From contig NC_034409.1 of NCBI RefSeq assembly GCF_002078875.1, positions 103,821,226-103,885,225 of the forward strand: a DNA stretch of 64,000 bases, given 5' to 3'. This stretch comes from Numida meleagris. Its lineage: Eukaryota; Chordata; Aves; Galliformes; Numididae. Each line of letters starts with the position of its first letter. Position 1 is the stretch's first letter. The position numbers were made by a program, and so were the translations under genes. Under the pieces are notes generated by a model, which saw only the letters and a list, made by a program, of their open reading frames with translations, was not told the DNA's origin and did no database searches. Below, piece by piece: positions 45,701-58,570 of this stretch.

Positions 45701-47587
45701 CTATTGACTATGATTAGTGTCAGCAGTAAAAGTGCTGTAAGATGGACTCCCCTTATCTATCATACCAGGGCAAAGGATGTATGATCCCTTCTTGTCCTTC
45801 CCAAGACAGGACAGCAAGGATATCATGTCACTTGCAAGAAGGAATCAGATACAATTCTCTACAAAGACAACAGAGGTGTTGGAGTAGACTAGATGTTTAG
45901 GTGAGGGGAAGTATGGGAGTGCTGGATCCCATTGTGGTGCATATAGCAAGAAGTGGGCAGCCACATAAACTTGTTCCTTCAGCAGGAACAAGCACTCATC
46001 ACCTGCACAGGTGACAGCTTCCTTCCTCCACCCACAGACCTAGAAGTCTGTGCTGGTGCCAGGTAGCACCTTTCTTTTTAAAAGGAATGAAGGGCAAAGG
46101 AGTAGGTTTGGAGCAAAAACAAAACAACAAGGCTGGACGTATTAATTTGGCCATCTTTCAGTGAAGGTATATGGACCCCCAAATAAGCTGGGATGTTTTC
46201 ATCACCTTTATAGGAGATAGGCTAAGGCATATCAGCTGAGGAGCTGATCGCCTTATTACTGAAGTTTCATTATTCTTTAAAGATAACGTAAGAAAATAAT
46301 ATGAATTAATAAGGCTATTTTAGTCATACTTTTCCATTTTTATGGGATTTTAGTGTCACCAACTCTACATCGAGAATCAAAGCCCCAGAGGCAGATTCAG
46401 TGATTAGTGGAAATTGAACTAGTCTCTGTGCTCCTAGCTTCCAGCGTCGGAGGGCACCTGGAAGTACATTACCGAGACAGACATGAGCGGAAATGAGTCA
46501 GGAATAGAAGATTTAATGTGTTATTGAAGCACCTGCACAAGCCCAGATGAGCTTCGGTCCTGATCCATCTCCAATGCACACTTTCCTCTGCAGCGTGCTA
46601 GGTTGTTTTCCACTCTGTCATCCCTGTGGAATATAATATGGATCATGTCTTCAAGCAATATTTCCTGTTGAGCCAAGGTGACCTGCCTGTCTGAGAGGAA
46701 GTGGTATGAAGGAATGTCTGGATCTAAGATGAGCAACAGAACTGCACTGGTCATCGAGGACAGTGGGGTACTGAGAATCTCACCCCCACATGATAACTCG
46801 CACACAAGCCCTGCGACTTCCTCCCCCCAGAAATCTGGGTCATGCCCTGGCAGAAACAAACCAACATGAATTTACTCCAGGAACAAAACACCCTCAAGAC
46901 AGGGAAGCTGAGATGTTTCCGTTCCTCAGCAATCCTCCTTGGGGGCCAGAGGGTCCTGATGTGTCTCAGGCACAGGCCAAGAAGCACAGTGCCCAGGAAG
47001 CTGATGTGCTGCTGCAGCACCAAGAGGAGTCAGTACTGGTGGAACAGTATGTTGAGTCTGTGGAGTGTTAGGCATAAGCTGAGGAGGATTTGTTAGGAGT
47101 ACTGAGCTATTTTATGTAGAAAAATCCTTCCAAGTATGCTGGCTGAGCAGGGCAACCATCTGCTGTGTCCTCCTCTTGGCTTACTTGTTGGTGGCCGAGT
47201 CATCCTGTCTTCCTGGAAAATGCAATCTGAGGGTGGGAGCTGCAGGTAATGGCCCCAGCTCAAGGCAGTGCATGCAGACTTGCACAGGTCACAGCATGCC
47301 ACAGATTGCATTGCCCAATCTTCTGCAACTGAGGATGAGCCAGAGCTTTCATTTTGCTACTGCAGTAACAGGCCTTAGGCTAGTACTGGCTTTCTGGTGA
47401 TCTGTTTCTCTCCATGCCCAAGTGTAGGTGTGAGAAAGAGCTCATCCGAACCCCTGTTTTTGCAAAACACTGTTGCAGCCCTGCTCATCGACAGGGACTG
47501 AGAGGAAGAAGCAAGGTGCTGCCATGTCTGTCTGCTCAGCAGTTTCTACATTGTGCCCATTCATTGTACAACACTGCACGGCCCCCC
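42721..47587. other. Gene-free stretch
   Basis: No coding exon, RNA gene or repeat family was recognised with confidence. Open frames are short and without features. A stretch near 46370-46440 loosely resembles an inverted tRNA-derived SINE but is too weak to call. Confidence 0.5.
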
Positions 47588-48100
47588 TCCTGCTTGTAAA
47601 TTCCTTTCAAGTATTGGAAGATCACAATGAGGTCTCCCCAGAGCCTTCTCTTCCCTAGGACAAACAATCCCAGATCCCTCAGCCTTTTATCATAGGAGAG
47701 GTGCTCCAGCCCTCTGATCATCTTTGTGCCCTCCTCTGGACCTGCTCCAACAGCTCCACATCCTTCTTGTGCTGGGGGCCCCAGGCCTGGACGTAGTACT
47801 CCAGTAGACCAGCCAGGGCCTCATGAGGGCAGAGCAGAGGGGGACAATCCCCTCCTTCTCCCTGCTGGCCACCTCTTCTGTGATACAGCCCAGGATGCCA
47901 TTTGCATTTCTGGCTACGAGAGAACACTGCTGGCTCTTGTCCATCAGGACCTCCAAGTCCTTCTTGGCAGGGCTGCTCTCCAGGAGTTTATCTCCCTGTC
48001 TGTACTCATATCTAGGATTGCCGTGACCCAAGTGCAACACCTTGCGCTTGGCCTTATTGAACCTCACTAGGTTCTCATGGGCCCGTTTTTCAAGCCTGTG
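47588..48100 (-). mobile_element. CR1 LINE fragment lacking its 3' end
   Basis: The minus strand preserves ORF2 C-terminal features: MRFNKAKRKVLHLGHGNP, KKDLEVLMDKSQQC and NANGILGCI. It then continues into 'agaaggctctggggagacct'. Unlike the other copies it stops near 47588, before the 3'UTR and octamer tail, so the 3' end has been lost by deletion. Confidence 0.9.
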
Positions 48101-49154
48101 ATTCTGCTGACAAGTCTCAGGCAGTGAGGTTTAGGTTCCCTTTCGTTTATTTACTTTCATTCTTTTTTTGTAGCTTTTCCAACATTTATTGGCTGATCAT
48201 CTTAAGTGCTTTTAGCTTTCTCCATACCCTAATGCAACAGACTTTTACAGCCTTTGCTGTTCTCCCACCCTTCTCAGACTCTTCCCTTGCCAGAAGATTT
48301 CATTTCCTAATGCTGTCTGATCGCTGGACATCACTGGGAGGCATTGAGAGCTACTGGGACCCATCCTCTCAGCACAGAGCATGCTTCAGAACAAGGCATC
48401 CCACAGTACTGCTGATTTATCCCTGCATTATCACTTAACTCACATCACGTGCGGTCTCTGTGCAGTTGTAACCGCTTCAGGACTTGGTTGTACCAGAGCC
48501 ACTTCTAGGTTTTGCCGCCTGCGACTCACCTACTGGCAGTAAAATTCAGTGCCTGGGAAGCAAAAAGATCCACATTTATTATGGTCCAATGTTCACGTTT
48601 TTGGCTCCCACCCAAAACACACAGTAATATGATTTGAATAGTATCACCTTTAGGACAGCAATAAAAGTAATTGCCACGCCCATCCTGTGCTTCACATCCT
48701 GTTTCCACCACAGGCTACACATTAAGGAGCTCTTGCTGAAGACAACATCACCCTGGGACAACCCAAGCCAGCCCGCGGCGGTGGCTGCTGGCTGCTGGTG
48801 GCAAAGGAAGATGAGCAGTGCCCTCTCCATAGGAGGAGAGCTAGATCAGGAAAACCAAGTGTAGTGCTGAAGACCAGCACCAGCTGTGGTGAACGCTGAT
48901 AATATCCGTGAGGGTTCACAAAGTCCTTTTTTCTCCTGTGTTTCACTCCTGATTGTACTCATCCACCAGTTGAGTGCATGGAAGAGGAGGGCACAGAGGG
49001 AGCTTACAGCATGGGAAGAGACGTCGGTTTTGCTGCCCTGTGAATGCAGCCACTGGGAGAGATGAAGCTGTGCTGGTGAGCTTACATTTTCTGCTGCATT
49101 ATAAGTCAGGGCTTTATTTCAGGACCACTATTATGATGAGCTTCCTGAATATTC
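48101..49154. other. Gene-free stretch between CR1 copies
   Basis: No gene or RNA seen. A T-rich segment lies near 48140-48180. Confidence 0.5.
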
Positions 49155-49600
49155 ATAGAATCATAGAATTGTTCAAGTTGGATGGGACCCTTAAAGTTCA
49201 CCTCCCCTGCAATGAACAGGGACAGCTAAGTCAGGTTGCTCAGAGCCCTGTCCAGCCTGACCTTGAGTGTCTCCAGGGACGGTGATCCACCACCTCTCTG
49301 GGCAACATGTTCCAGTGCCTCACCACCCTTACTGTAAAAACTTCTTCCTTATATCCAATCTAAATCTCTACTGTCTTAGTTTGAAACCATTTCCGCTTGT
49401 CTTATCACAGCAGACCCTGCTAAAGAGTCTGTCCCCTTCTTTTTTACAGCCCCCTTTTAGATACTGAAAGGCCGCTCTCAGATCTCCCAAGAGCCTTCTT
49501 TTCTCGAGGCTGAACAGCCCCAGCTCTCCCAGCCTGTCTTCCTAAGGGAGTTGTTCCATCCCTTGGACCATTTTTGTGGCCTTCCTCTGATCTTGAGTTG
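49155..49600 (-). mobile_element. CR1 LINE fragment (3' end)
   Basis: Complement of a CR1 3' end: ATCATAGAATTGTTC, 'caagttggatgggaccct', 'ctctgggcaacatgttcca', and 'cttttctcgaggctgaac' near 49500. Truncated at about 49600. Confidence 0.9.
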
Positions 49601-51353
49601 GACACTTCTAAAGTCATTAGCTGGGTAGCTAGTAACAACCAACAAGAATGTGTCCCTAAAGTCCCAAAAATGGAAGAAAAAGATGTTGGCAGAGGATATG
49701 CATTTGTGTCAGGCCATGATTTAGAGTGGCACCCAGGTAAGGGCACACAGCAGCAGCAGCAGACCAGGCAGTTTGACAGGTTGCCCCATGTTGTCCCAGC
49801 CACTGTAATTGCTCATTTCCTCTTCCCCCTCCCCTGAAGAGTTCCAGATAAGATATGTTAGCCTGAAACACCTGCTCTAGGGTTTAAATGTGTTTCCTCA
49901 GACGAGGCAAGGAGTATGCATCCATGCAGCAAGGTACCAACTGGTATGCACTGGTCTGCTCCCTGCTGTAGGTGCACAAACATATCTAATAAAACCACAG
50001 CCAGGTTGCAACACCCCTTTTCTACTTTTTTTTTAAATTTTAATAGGATAGTGAGTTCTCTGAAGATCCCCAAGAGCACCATCTGCTCCTGTGGATGAAT
50101 AAAGAGGGTAAATAAAGAGGACACAGGGTAATACAGTGCTTGTTTCACTTCTCATTGAAGGAAGTTTGAGAGGAAAGAAGTTTGCCCAGATCTGGAGGAA
50201 GGAAGGAGGAGCTGGTGCCACTGGTGTGGCTGTGATGCTCCCAGTGCCCTTGGTCCTGGCTTTTTTATAAGGAGAGCTGGGGAGTAGGTCTGGTGTTTTA
50301 GCATGGCTGCTGGTTTCTGCGAGCAGCTGCTGGACGGGTTCACTGCCAGTTAATTTGCCCAACAATTGTCTCTGCTGTTGTTTTGCTTTGGCATCCAGGT
50401 GCTACGCTGCCAAACACTGAATGCATACCTGGCAAGGTAGTTCTCCTCATTCTTTTATGCCAGCAGACCACAGGGGATCAGTTTTCACCACATAACACCA
50501 TTCTTCATACTCTTTGGGAATCATAGAACAAGGTTATGCCCTTGTCTTTGATCCTGGTGAATCCTAATTGGAGGATGACAACCCATTCACACTGCAGACA
50601 ATGACAGCACTGCCAGCAGTTACCACTACCTCTACATGTGCCCAAATAGTCATGCAGTCATGTTTCCCTGCAGGTACACAGGAAACCAGAAGAAAACAGG
50701 ACAGAAATCTGAACTAGGTCAACCTGCCCTTGTGGTGAGGTGTGCCTAGTCATGTTCTCTCCAGTGGCAGGCACTAGTGGCACTAGTGAATGCTCATGGA
50801 ATAGCTGAGAAAGAAAATGTTGAGCTTGCCACGCCAGCCTGTGGTGCTCAGCAGCTCATGTCCAATATGCAGAGAAATGTCCTTTCTCAGCAACACTTCC
50901 GAAAGTTTGGTTTCTAAAACGGACATCCACGAAAAGATTTATTGAGGCAAGGTTCTGGTCTTGTGGCACAGAACCTGAAAGTGCCTGCAGAAGCTTTCAA
51001 GTGTTTTCCTTCATGTCAGAGAGCACAGAGCAAAACTCATTTGAAGGCTTCCTGTTTCTCTGTTGAGTCCCAGCAAGCTCAGCTTGGACATTTGACATTC
51101 CCAGGCCAGGACACAGTGTCAAGAGGCCTGGTGATTTCTGTATTTTGGAGCTAAGATAGAAGGCTCAATTGATATTTTACCCGTTCTGCAGTCAGTTTGC
51201 CAGAACCACTGGAAATTTTGATTAGCATGAAGCAGTATGTTTCTCACCTGTTTACCTTTATTCAAATTTCATTTTTCATTCTGCTACAATCCCTTTCCCA
51301 AGGTCAGAATTTGGATGGAGGGTCTCTCAGACTACTGCTGATGAAGTGAGAGA

Positions 51354-51812
51354 TCATAGAATCACAGAAGAATTTGGTTTGGAAAGGATCTCAAAGCCCA
51401 CCCAGTCCCAACCCCTGCCGTGGGCAGGGCTCCCCCCCACCAGCTTAGGCTGCCCAGGGCCCCATGCAACCTGGCCTTGAGTGCCTCCAGGGATGGAGCA
51501 TCACAGCTTCTCTGGGCAGCTTGTGCCAGAGCCTCACTGCACTCTGAGGAAAGAATTTCCTCCTAACACCTAACCTAAATTTCCCTTGTTTTAGATTAAA
51601 GCCATTCCCCCTTGTCCTATCACTATCAGACCATGTAAAAAGACTGTCTGCCTCCTGTTTATAATCTTCCCTCAAGTACTGGAAGGCCGCAATGACGTCT
51701 CCCTGGAGCCTTCTCTTTTCCAGGCTGAACAAGCCCATCTCCCTCAGTCTTTCCTCACAGGAGAGGTGCTCCAGCCTTCTGATCGTCTTCATGCCCTCCT
51801 CTGGACCCTGCT
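51354..51812 (-). mobile_element. CR1 LINE fragment (3' end)
   Basis: Complement of a CR1 3' end: ATCATAGAATCACAGAAG, 'ccgtgggcagggctccccc', 'ccccttgtcctatcactat', 'ggtgctccagccttctgat' and 'cctcctctggaccctgctc' near 51795. One of the better-preserved copies, 5' truncated. Confidence 0.92.
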
Positions 51813-54034
51813 CTGGAGATCTTAATTTGGAAGGGAGAAAGTAAATCTAAGCATAGCAAGCAGTTCATTTTAGGTGTCAGCTCTGCCACAAGCTGTCTGA
51901 GGGTAAATCTCTGTGGCTCCTTGGCTTGAGGAAGGTGCCTAACCACTGAATGCTCCATTCCTGCACAACTCTTGCATATTAAGGTGAAAAAATGATAAAA
52001 AGATGTAAAGGATTTGATGCTTCATTCCTCTGCTCTCTGCATGCAGCCCAGGGCCAGGTTCACCCCTGAGGCCCAGGGAACTGAGCTGCTGGGAGTGGAG
52101 CTGCAGATGCACCTGTAAGGCAAGCTTGGCTCCAGAGCAGGGAGAAAAGATCTGGCCTGCAGGTGCTAAGTTGGTATGAGATTATTGTTTGCACTCTTTT
52201 TCCCAGATTCTTTTTCCATTCTTAGGTGAGAAGCGGATAATAAATGCTTGAGAAAATACTGCCAGGGCAAAGAGTCGTGTCAAATTGGAGGTTTCTAACC
52301 TGGCTGTTGCCATGGGCCTGAATAAAGACCTCAGGTTTGAGGTTTATGTGCACAACAATGAACCAGAACAGCTGCTGAATCAACTGTTCCCCTGACAAAT
52401 TGCCCTGCCACTGGAAGCTGGAGGTCATAAGGAAAAAGGAAATAGGATCTAAGACTTAGGGAACAATGTGCTAGATCCTGCACTGATATGGCTTCCTTTG
52501 GCTAAGGCAGACGGCTCACACTTACTTCTGCCGAGCAAGGACCTGTGGAACTGTGGGGAAGCTGGGGATGGAGATCTGAAGGCCATGGGCTGCAGTATGG
52601 GAATAAAACACTGGAAAATGGAAAACATGTCAGTGTGGGGAGGCAGAATTAATACTGCTGATGGGGCTGTGCCCAAGAGAGAAGCATGAACTGCATATTG
52701 GGTAATCATGCGCTGCTGAGTCCTTGGGATCAAATCAAAATGAATGCTTACAGCTGGACTAATGAGTCATGTTTTTCTTGTATAGAAGTATGAAAGCTAC
52801 TGCACCTAGAAACAACATCAGAATGAGAATCCAACTGGACCTTGGTCAAAATCAAACTGCATTTCTGTGAAGACTGGCTGTGCATGATGTACCCATTTTG
52901 TAACCGCTATTATACTGAGTTAAGTGTTTTCTAGAGTAAATGCTCTCACATTAAGGTGCCACATTTTATTTTGCTTGGCTTTTGGTCTTGTAAGGTTGGT
53001 GGCCCTATTCCAGTGTGTGGGTTTTGTGGACTGAGCAGAAGAATAACTTCAGCAAAGCTGGGTGTGCCTGTGAAAATAATGCGCTGTAGCCCAACCAGAA
53101 AATCCGGGTCTACTAGAGAAAGCGTTGCATTAGCGTCTTCATTCTTTCTTCTGTTAAATCAGAGCAGATGGTCACTGCCTTCACTTCTGTATTTAGTATT
53201 TATGCATTTTCCATAAAATTTAGATGAATCTTCCTTTTTCTTTCACCTGGAGCACATTCAAAAATGATGTTGAAGGCTGCCTTGAAATGCAACCATTCTT
53301 GCAAGCCCTGCCCTAGAACTACCAAGAAATAAGTTCTTTGCTAGAGTATTTTGGCATGGTATGGGCCTTTGCTTCTTGCCATTGGATGGCAGTTGACTCA
53401 GACCTTTTCTCCACTTGAATGTGTCTAAAAGGCCAGCCAAGCAGACAGGACAGCTTCAGTTTCAGGGAACGCAATCCTGCCTGTTTCACTGGTAAAACAC
53501 AACATGACCTTTCCCAGCCTCCTCTGCAAGGCAATTGCATTTGTGCTGGTTCCTTGAGCAATTGCTTGAGAAAGGCTACATGGAGGTTTCACATGCGCAG
53601 CTGATGGCTCCAGCAGGATAAGGAGATTAGCAAGTGAGTTTGGCTCAGCGATAACAACGTGTAAAACTGAAACAGGATACCATAGAAATATGATATAAGA
53701 TAATTTCAGTTATCAGCTGTAAAGAATGTTCTGCTTACTTCTGATTGCTCATATCTTCTATTTTTATCGGCTTCCTCCTGCTAGTCTTTGTGTGTGTTTC
53801 CCGGTGTAGCAGGTCTGACCCAACCAACTGCTAATAAAGATAACACTGATAACTATAAAGTGAGGTGGGGGAGCTCATTTCAAGCTTGTGCACTGAGGTT
53901 ATCTTTGGCAATGAATCATTTTCCACATGGAGTTCTTAGTACCAGGGGTTTGACTTCCCATACCAGCACTAAGGATTTCCTACATGGAGAGCAAGCACCT
54001 AGCCATTTTAAAGCTGAGCTTTGTCTACCCATAC
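51813..54034. other. Gene-free stretch
   Basis: No coding exon, RNA gene or repeat was recognised. Confidence 0.5.
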
Positions 54035-54217
54035 ATACTGGAACAGGTTGCCCAGAGATGTGGTAGATGCCCCATCCCTGGAAACTTTCAAGGTGAGACT
54101 GGATCAGGCTCTGGGCAACCTGATCTAGCTGTGGATGTCCCTGTCCACTGCAGGAGAGTTGGACTAGATGACCTTTAAAGGTCCCTTCCAACTCGAAGGA
54201 TTCTGTGATTCTATGAA
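54035..54217 (+). mobile_element. CR1 LINE 3' tail
   Basis: Plus-strand CR1 3' end: 'actggaacaggttgcccag', 'gttggactagatgaccttt', 'ggtcccttccaactcgaag' and the tail GATTCTGTGATTCTATGA. Clean octamers suggest a fairly young copy. Confidence 0.92.
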
Positions 54218-57200
54218 ATATCCTTAGCACGATCCCATACAAATATATCCTCAGATAAACAGATAAATATGTTCCCATTCAGGCAAATGACTGCATGCTG
54301 CTGGAGAAGGGCAGCTGCACCCTGCTGCATGCTGCAGCCCACCTTATATATGGCTGGTGAAGGTCTTCTCTTGGTAGAGGAATCATAGGTGACATTCCTG
54401 TGACAATTTTGCAAGCACAGCCAAAAGAGATGTGCTTCGGGCTGGGGGGGCTGCAGCAATCACAGTGCTGACCACAATCTAGGCAACTTAGCCAGGTTTC
54501 CAGGGCAGACAGAAAAGGGAAGAAGAGAGACACCTCGACTACCAGCGGCAACATAACCTAGCCACAACTGCCCTGGAGCTTCTTCCCTCACACGCATGAG
54601 GACTGATCTGTCCCTCTCAGAGATACAACATAGAATCTTGTCCACATTTGTGCTGTACTGCACTTATCCATAAATCTTCTACATGTAGCTTTTGTCACAC
54701 ATAACTTCCAAGTTAGTCTGCAATCACACAACATTTTCCAAAATATATGCAAGAGAGCACATGCTATATTAATTCTTTGCCTTTGGTTGAGATTTTTTGT
54801 GCATTAGCATCACATCACTGTTAGCAAAGTAGGGCTTAAATTCAGAATGCCATTTTCATACAATTTCCATATTTCAGAATGCTTCTTTGTGTATAATTCC
54901 TTTTATATAAAGCATAAACTGCCAGTGAGAAATACCTATGCCTGGAGGTGTGTTCAATAGGCCAATGAGCACTGAGGCTGTCAACTGGAATAAGCCAAAA
55001 GTGATGAAGCTAGGGACTTAAGCTATTGTGGACTTGAGAAAAGTAAACCTCTGACAGTTCCTCTGCCTATTTTATGTCCCCTAGACAACAAAATATGAAT
55101 TTGAGGGCAAAAATAGTGCAACATTTGCCTAATGACTTTAAGCTTCTTCCATCTCCCCAATAAAATCAGAAATCCTCAAGAAAATCAGAAAATGTGATCA
55201 CTGTGTATTGGTAACTAAGTGGCAGGTTTTGTCTACAGCAAAGGCGACAAACAAGTGAACTAATCACACATTTATAGGCACTCCTTGAGCAGCCAGTGCT
55301 CTTGCTGCATGAAGTCAGGGATGGACTTAGTGTCAGCTCTCCTGCGTTAGTCAGTTGTAATGACAGAGGAAGTGGTAACTGTGCAGAAGTCTTCTGAAGG
55401 ATGCTTTGCAATGCAGGCTGCAGCTGGCTCCCACTTTGCATCTCCAAAACTGTTATTACATAATCCAGAAAAGGATTTTGGAGCCTTTTTCAAGGAGAAT
55501 ACAGAAAGAGACCAGGCTGACCTGAACCTTTAAGAGCTCATTATGTGCACTCCTATCTCTCCTGTGATCAAAATGATACTTTCTAACCTTAAAAGTCTGT
55601 ATCAACAGAGCACCCCAAGATGCTCTGTTTGGGTGAGGTACCCAACCAATGCCTTGTGCAGAGCCACAAGACCTTCCTCCCTTGTTGTACTGAACACCAG
55701 AGTCAAACTGCCTGGTGAACTGCAAGCCCTGGGAGTTTACTTGAGGTGAAGAATTTGTGCCTGACATTTTATTGTTTCTCCAGATCTAGGTGTACTGGGA
55801 AATATCCCAGCACCCAAGCCTGGCCCTCATTAATAGAGTGTAGAAATGTGACGGGTGAGTGGGTGCCCATCCGGTAGAATCAGTGCTTTTTCTGCAAGCT
55901 TATGAAACAGCTCAGAAGAAAAACTTCTAAGGCCACAAGCAACATTTGTGATTAATATTTTAATGTTTTTCACAAGTGAAAAATGTATGGGAAGAAGGAG
56001 AACTAGAAAGACTGAAAGGTAATGTGAAGGTCCATTGTGGGAGTCTACAAGTGACATAGAAAGGTGCTTTGTAGCCTGGTTACAGAGAAAAACATTATGA
56101 CTAAGGCACAGTGGTTCCTCAGTTATTGAAATAAATAAAATGGTAGAGATAAAAAAAAAAATAAGAAAAAAAAAAGAAAAAAAGGAAGCTAAGTAATGCA
56201 GACAATGACCTTATCACAAATAGCTACACTGGGCCTGTTAAAATAAGGTGACCAGCAAGTGCCTCAGCCCAAAATACCTGAAAGCACCTGGGGTGGAATG
56301 GGAGCTGCAGGAGGCAGACCTTTTGAAATGCTTAATGTTCAAAGGCTTTAATGTAATGAAGGCCATTTTTAATGCAAGTTTAAACATTTTCAGCAATGCT
56401 TCATGGGCCTACACCTAGATAGCCAACAAGCAAGAGCATTTGCGCACTCACAGAGGGAAGGAATTACAAGCAATATACAGGCTGCATGGTGAGAACCCAA
56501 AAGAGCAGTGCGCAAGCCAAGAAGTCAACACTTATCCAAAGCCTGGCTTGGTCTGCCTTCCTCTAGAGGAGATAAAGATATTTAAGCTGATAGATATATT
56601 CGAAGCTGTTCCAGACACTTAAAAAATGGGCTTGTGGCCTCAGCTTAAAGGTAGGCACCACATAAATATCTTTTAAAAAACTTTTAAAAATACACCATGC
56701 TTTCAATTGTCCTAAGTTTAAGTATTGTGGGAAGACAAACATGGCTGGAATACTACTTTAATGGAAGTGCAGTGCTTTGCATCCCTTGCCTATCCAAATA
56801 CTTGGGCAGTGATCTGCCCCCACTCTGCCCTTGCCTTGCCTTTGAAGCAACTGCTCTGCATGACTTTTTTTCAGGCCCTTCCCACTTCTTCCCACTCTCT
56901 AGTAGCTAAAAATGAGATGTATATCTGCAGAGCAGAAATAAAAAGTCCCTTCCTGCCCACACCATTGCTTCTTTGATCCCATATAAGAAAACAGGTTTTG
57001 ACCTGGCTATGTTGCTATTTTAAGCAATGCAGTGTTCAGAAGAGCCATATTTCTGCCTGTTAGCAGAGGCAGCCGATACTTGATGCCATAGCAGCTGAGT
57101 TCAGCTGCTTCTTTCTCCCTGCAGCTCAGTGGACACAGTCCATGAAAGGCAGGTGTATGGAGGCCACAGGCAGGAACACCTTGCTGACATGGACCTCACA

Positions 57201-58145
57201 CTGGATAGTGCGAGAAATAAACGGCTGTGCTAAGGGGGCTGCTCTGGGGAGCTAGAGAAACGGCTCATGGGCTACATGTTAGGCACACACATAAGGTACA
57301 CCAGTGACTAAATAACAAAGATTTTGGGAAACCGTTTTTCACAGTGTGGAAATTCAATTTGCAACCAAAGGGTAGGACCTAGGTCTTCTGCAGTAATTAA
57401 ATGTGATTGAGACTCACAACCCTGTATGTTACTCAGTCCTTGTACAACAGTGGATATTGCTTCAGAGATCAACCTGGATGCACAAGAAGGAAAAATATAA
57501 GTACTCTGCAAGTCTTCTCTGGGGTACACAATGTGAATTAAGGACAGTTGCTAAAAAAATTCCTTCTGAAGTCTACATTTTTCCATAGAAATGGTTTTCA
57601 GCAAAAAAAGCAAATCTTTTCTTACAGTTTTATCTCAAAAAGGTACATGATTCTCAGAGAAACTAGTCATCCATAACACTGTACAGTTTATATAATGATT
57701 ATTCAAAAATACAAAGGAAATCTTTCTGCTACATTTTCTTGGAAGACAATGCTCTTACTTGAAAACGATTGCCTAAACAATACTTGGCTGTTAACACCTC
57801 TAGCTTATGCTTGATCCAGTTTGTTTTGAAGTACACTGACTACTGCAAGAATTCATGCTGGCAATACCAACATTTGCATTTCTCACCAAGTGAAGCTGAT
57901 GAGTCCATGATACTCCCATTGGTGTGTCCCCTTCCCTGACCTTACAGTGACTGAAACAATGTGGTCAGGCAACTTTGCAGCACCAGAGCCATCACAAACC
58001 CATCAGCTTCACTGTCATCTCTGTAATTCAGTGTGTCCTAGGCCAGCACCGGGGGGCTGGGCAGGTGGGAAAGCAGCTAGCCCGGTTCATAGCAGGTATC
58101 GCTTGGGTTGTCCCTATGCAAAGTTCAGTCCTTTCTCCCATTTGG
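54218..58145. other. Gene-free stretch downstream of KCNE1
   Basis: No coding exon seen. It includes an A-rich low-complexity run at 56150-56185. The KCNE1 3'UTR must extend leftwards from 58145 into this stretch. Mammalian KCNE1 has a long 3'UTR, but I found no clear minus-strand AATAAA to mark its end. Confidence 0.5.
56150..56185. repeat. A-rich low-complexity run
   Basis: Runs of A interrupted by single G or T. There is no clear retroposed copy beside it. Confidence 0.8.
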
Positions 58146-58526
58146 CTAGGAGGACTTCTCCTCGGGAATGTGAATGCTCGGCTGCTCTACAGCCAGCTGG
58201 TTTTCAAAGACACAGCACAGTTTGTAATTTTCTATAAGCTTGGCTTGAAAATACTCCTGGTCCTTCTTGTGCCAAATGTCTGTTGCAATGTACGTGTTGT
58301 AGGGGTTGTGGGAGTCCTCCAGCCTCCTAGCACGGATGTTGGTCACCATGACTCCCACTGTGAAGAAGCCAAAGAGACCGACCATCATCAGCACGTAAAT
58401 GATTTCCAGGCCGCCTCCAGCACTTCCAACTGGAGAGGGAGCAGTGCTATTTGTCTGCTCCAGGTGGTCTTGAAGCAGCTTGGAGAGGAGAGAGCTCAGG
58501 GCTGTGTCATTAGACAGCACCAACAT
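58146..58526 (-). CDS. KCNE1: KCNE1, minK potassium channel beta subunit
   Basis: A complete single-exon coding region of 126 residues (human about 129). KCNE1 pairs with KCNQ1 to form the slow delayed rectifier IKs of heart and the potassium-secreting channel of the inner ear. Visible features are the start MLVLSNDT, with sequons N6-D-T and N26-S-T, and a glycine-rich segment before the membrane. The single span, at about residues 42-64, reads [20 protein letters not shown]. The activation triplet is F55-T56-V57 (F-T-L in mammals). A basic stop-transfer IRARRLEDS and the family motif HNPYNTYI follow, and the tail ends [18 protein letters not shown], matching the mammalian AIEQP segment. The start is the first ATG after a minus-strand acceptor whose exon begins at 58570. 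No frame breaks. The 3'UTR end was not located. Confidence 0.98.
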   Translation of the reverse strand: MLVLSNDTALSSLLSKLLQDHLEQTNSTAPSPVGSAGGGLEIIYVLMMVGLFGFFTVGVMVTNIRARRLEDSHNPYNTYIATDIWHKKDQEYFQAKLIENYKLCCVFENQLAVEQPSIHIPEEKSS

Positions 58527-58570
58527 CTTTTTTTAATCTGTCCTTTGCACTTCTTTCTTCCCTGTTTTTC
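58527..58570 (-). other. KCNE1: Non-coding start of the KCNE1 coding exon
   Basis: A minus-strand pyrimidine-rich acceptor (GGTTTTTTCTTTTCTAG) has its AG at 58571-58572. It leaves 44 bases of 5'UTR before the ATG, which has an A-rich context. Confidence 0.7.

Noticed and set aside
46370..46440. Weak resemblance to an inverted tRNA-derived SINE
   Set aside because: Only a short GAAATTGAACTAG segment resembles a complementary B box; too little to support a call.
49748..49763. CAG trinucleotide run
   Set aside because: Only about five units, not in a coding frame of any gene; too short to matter.
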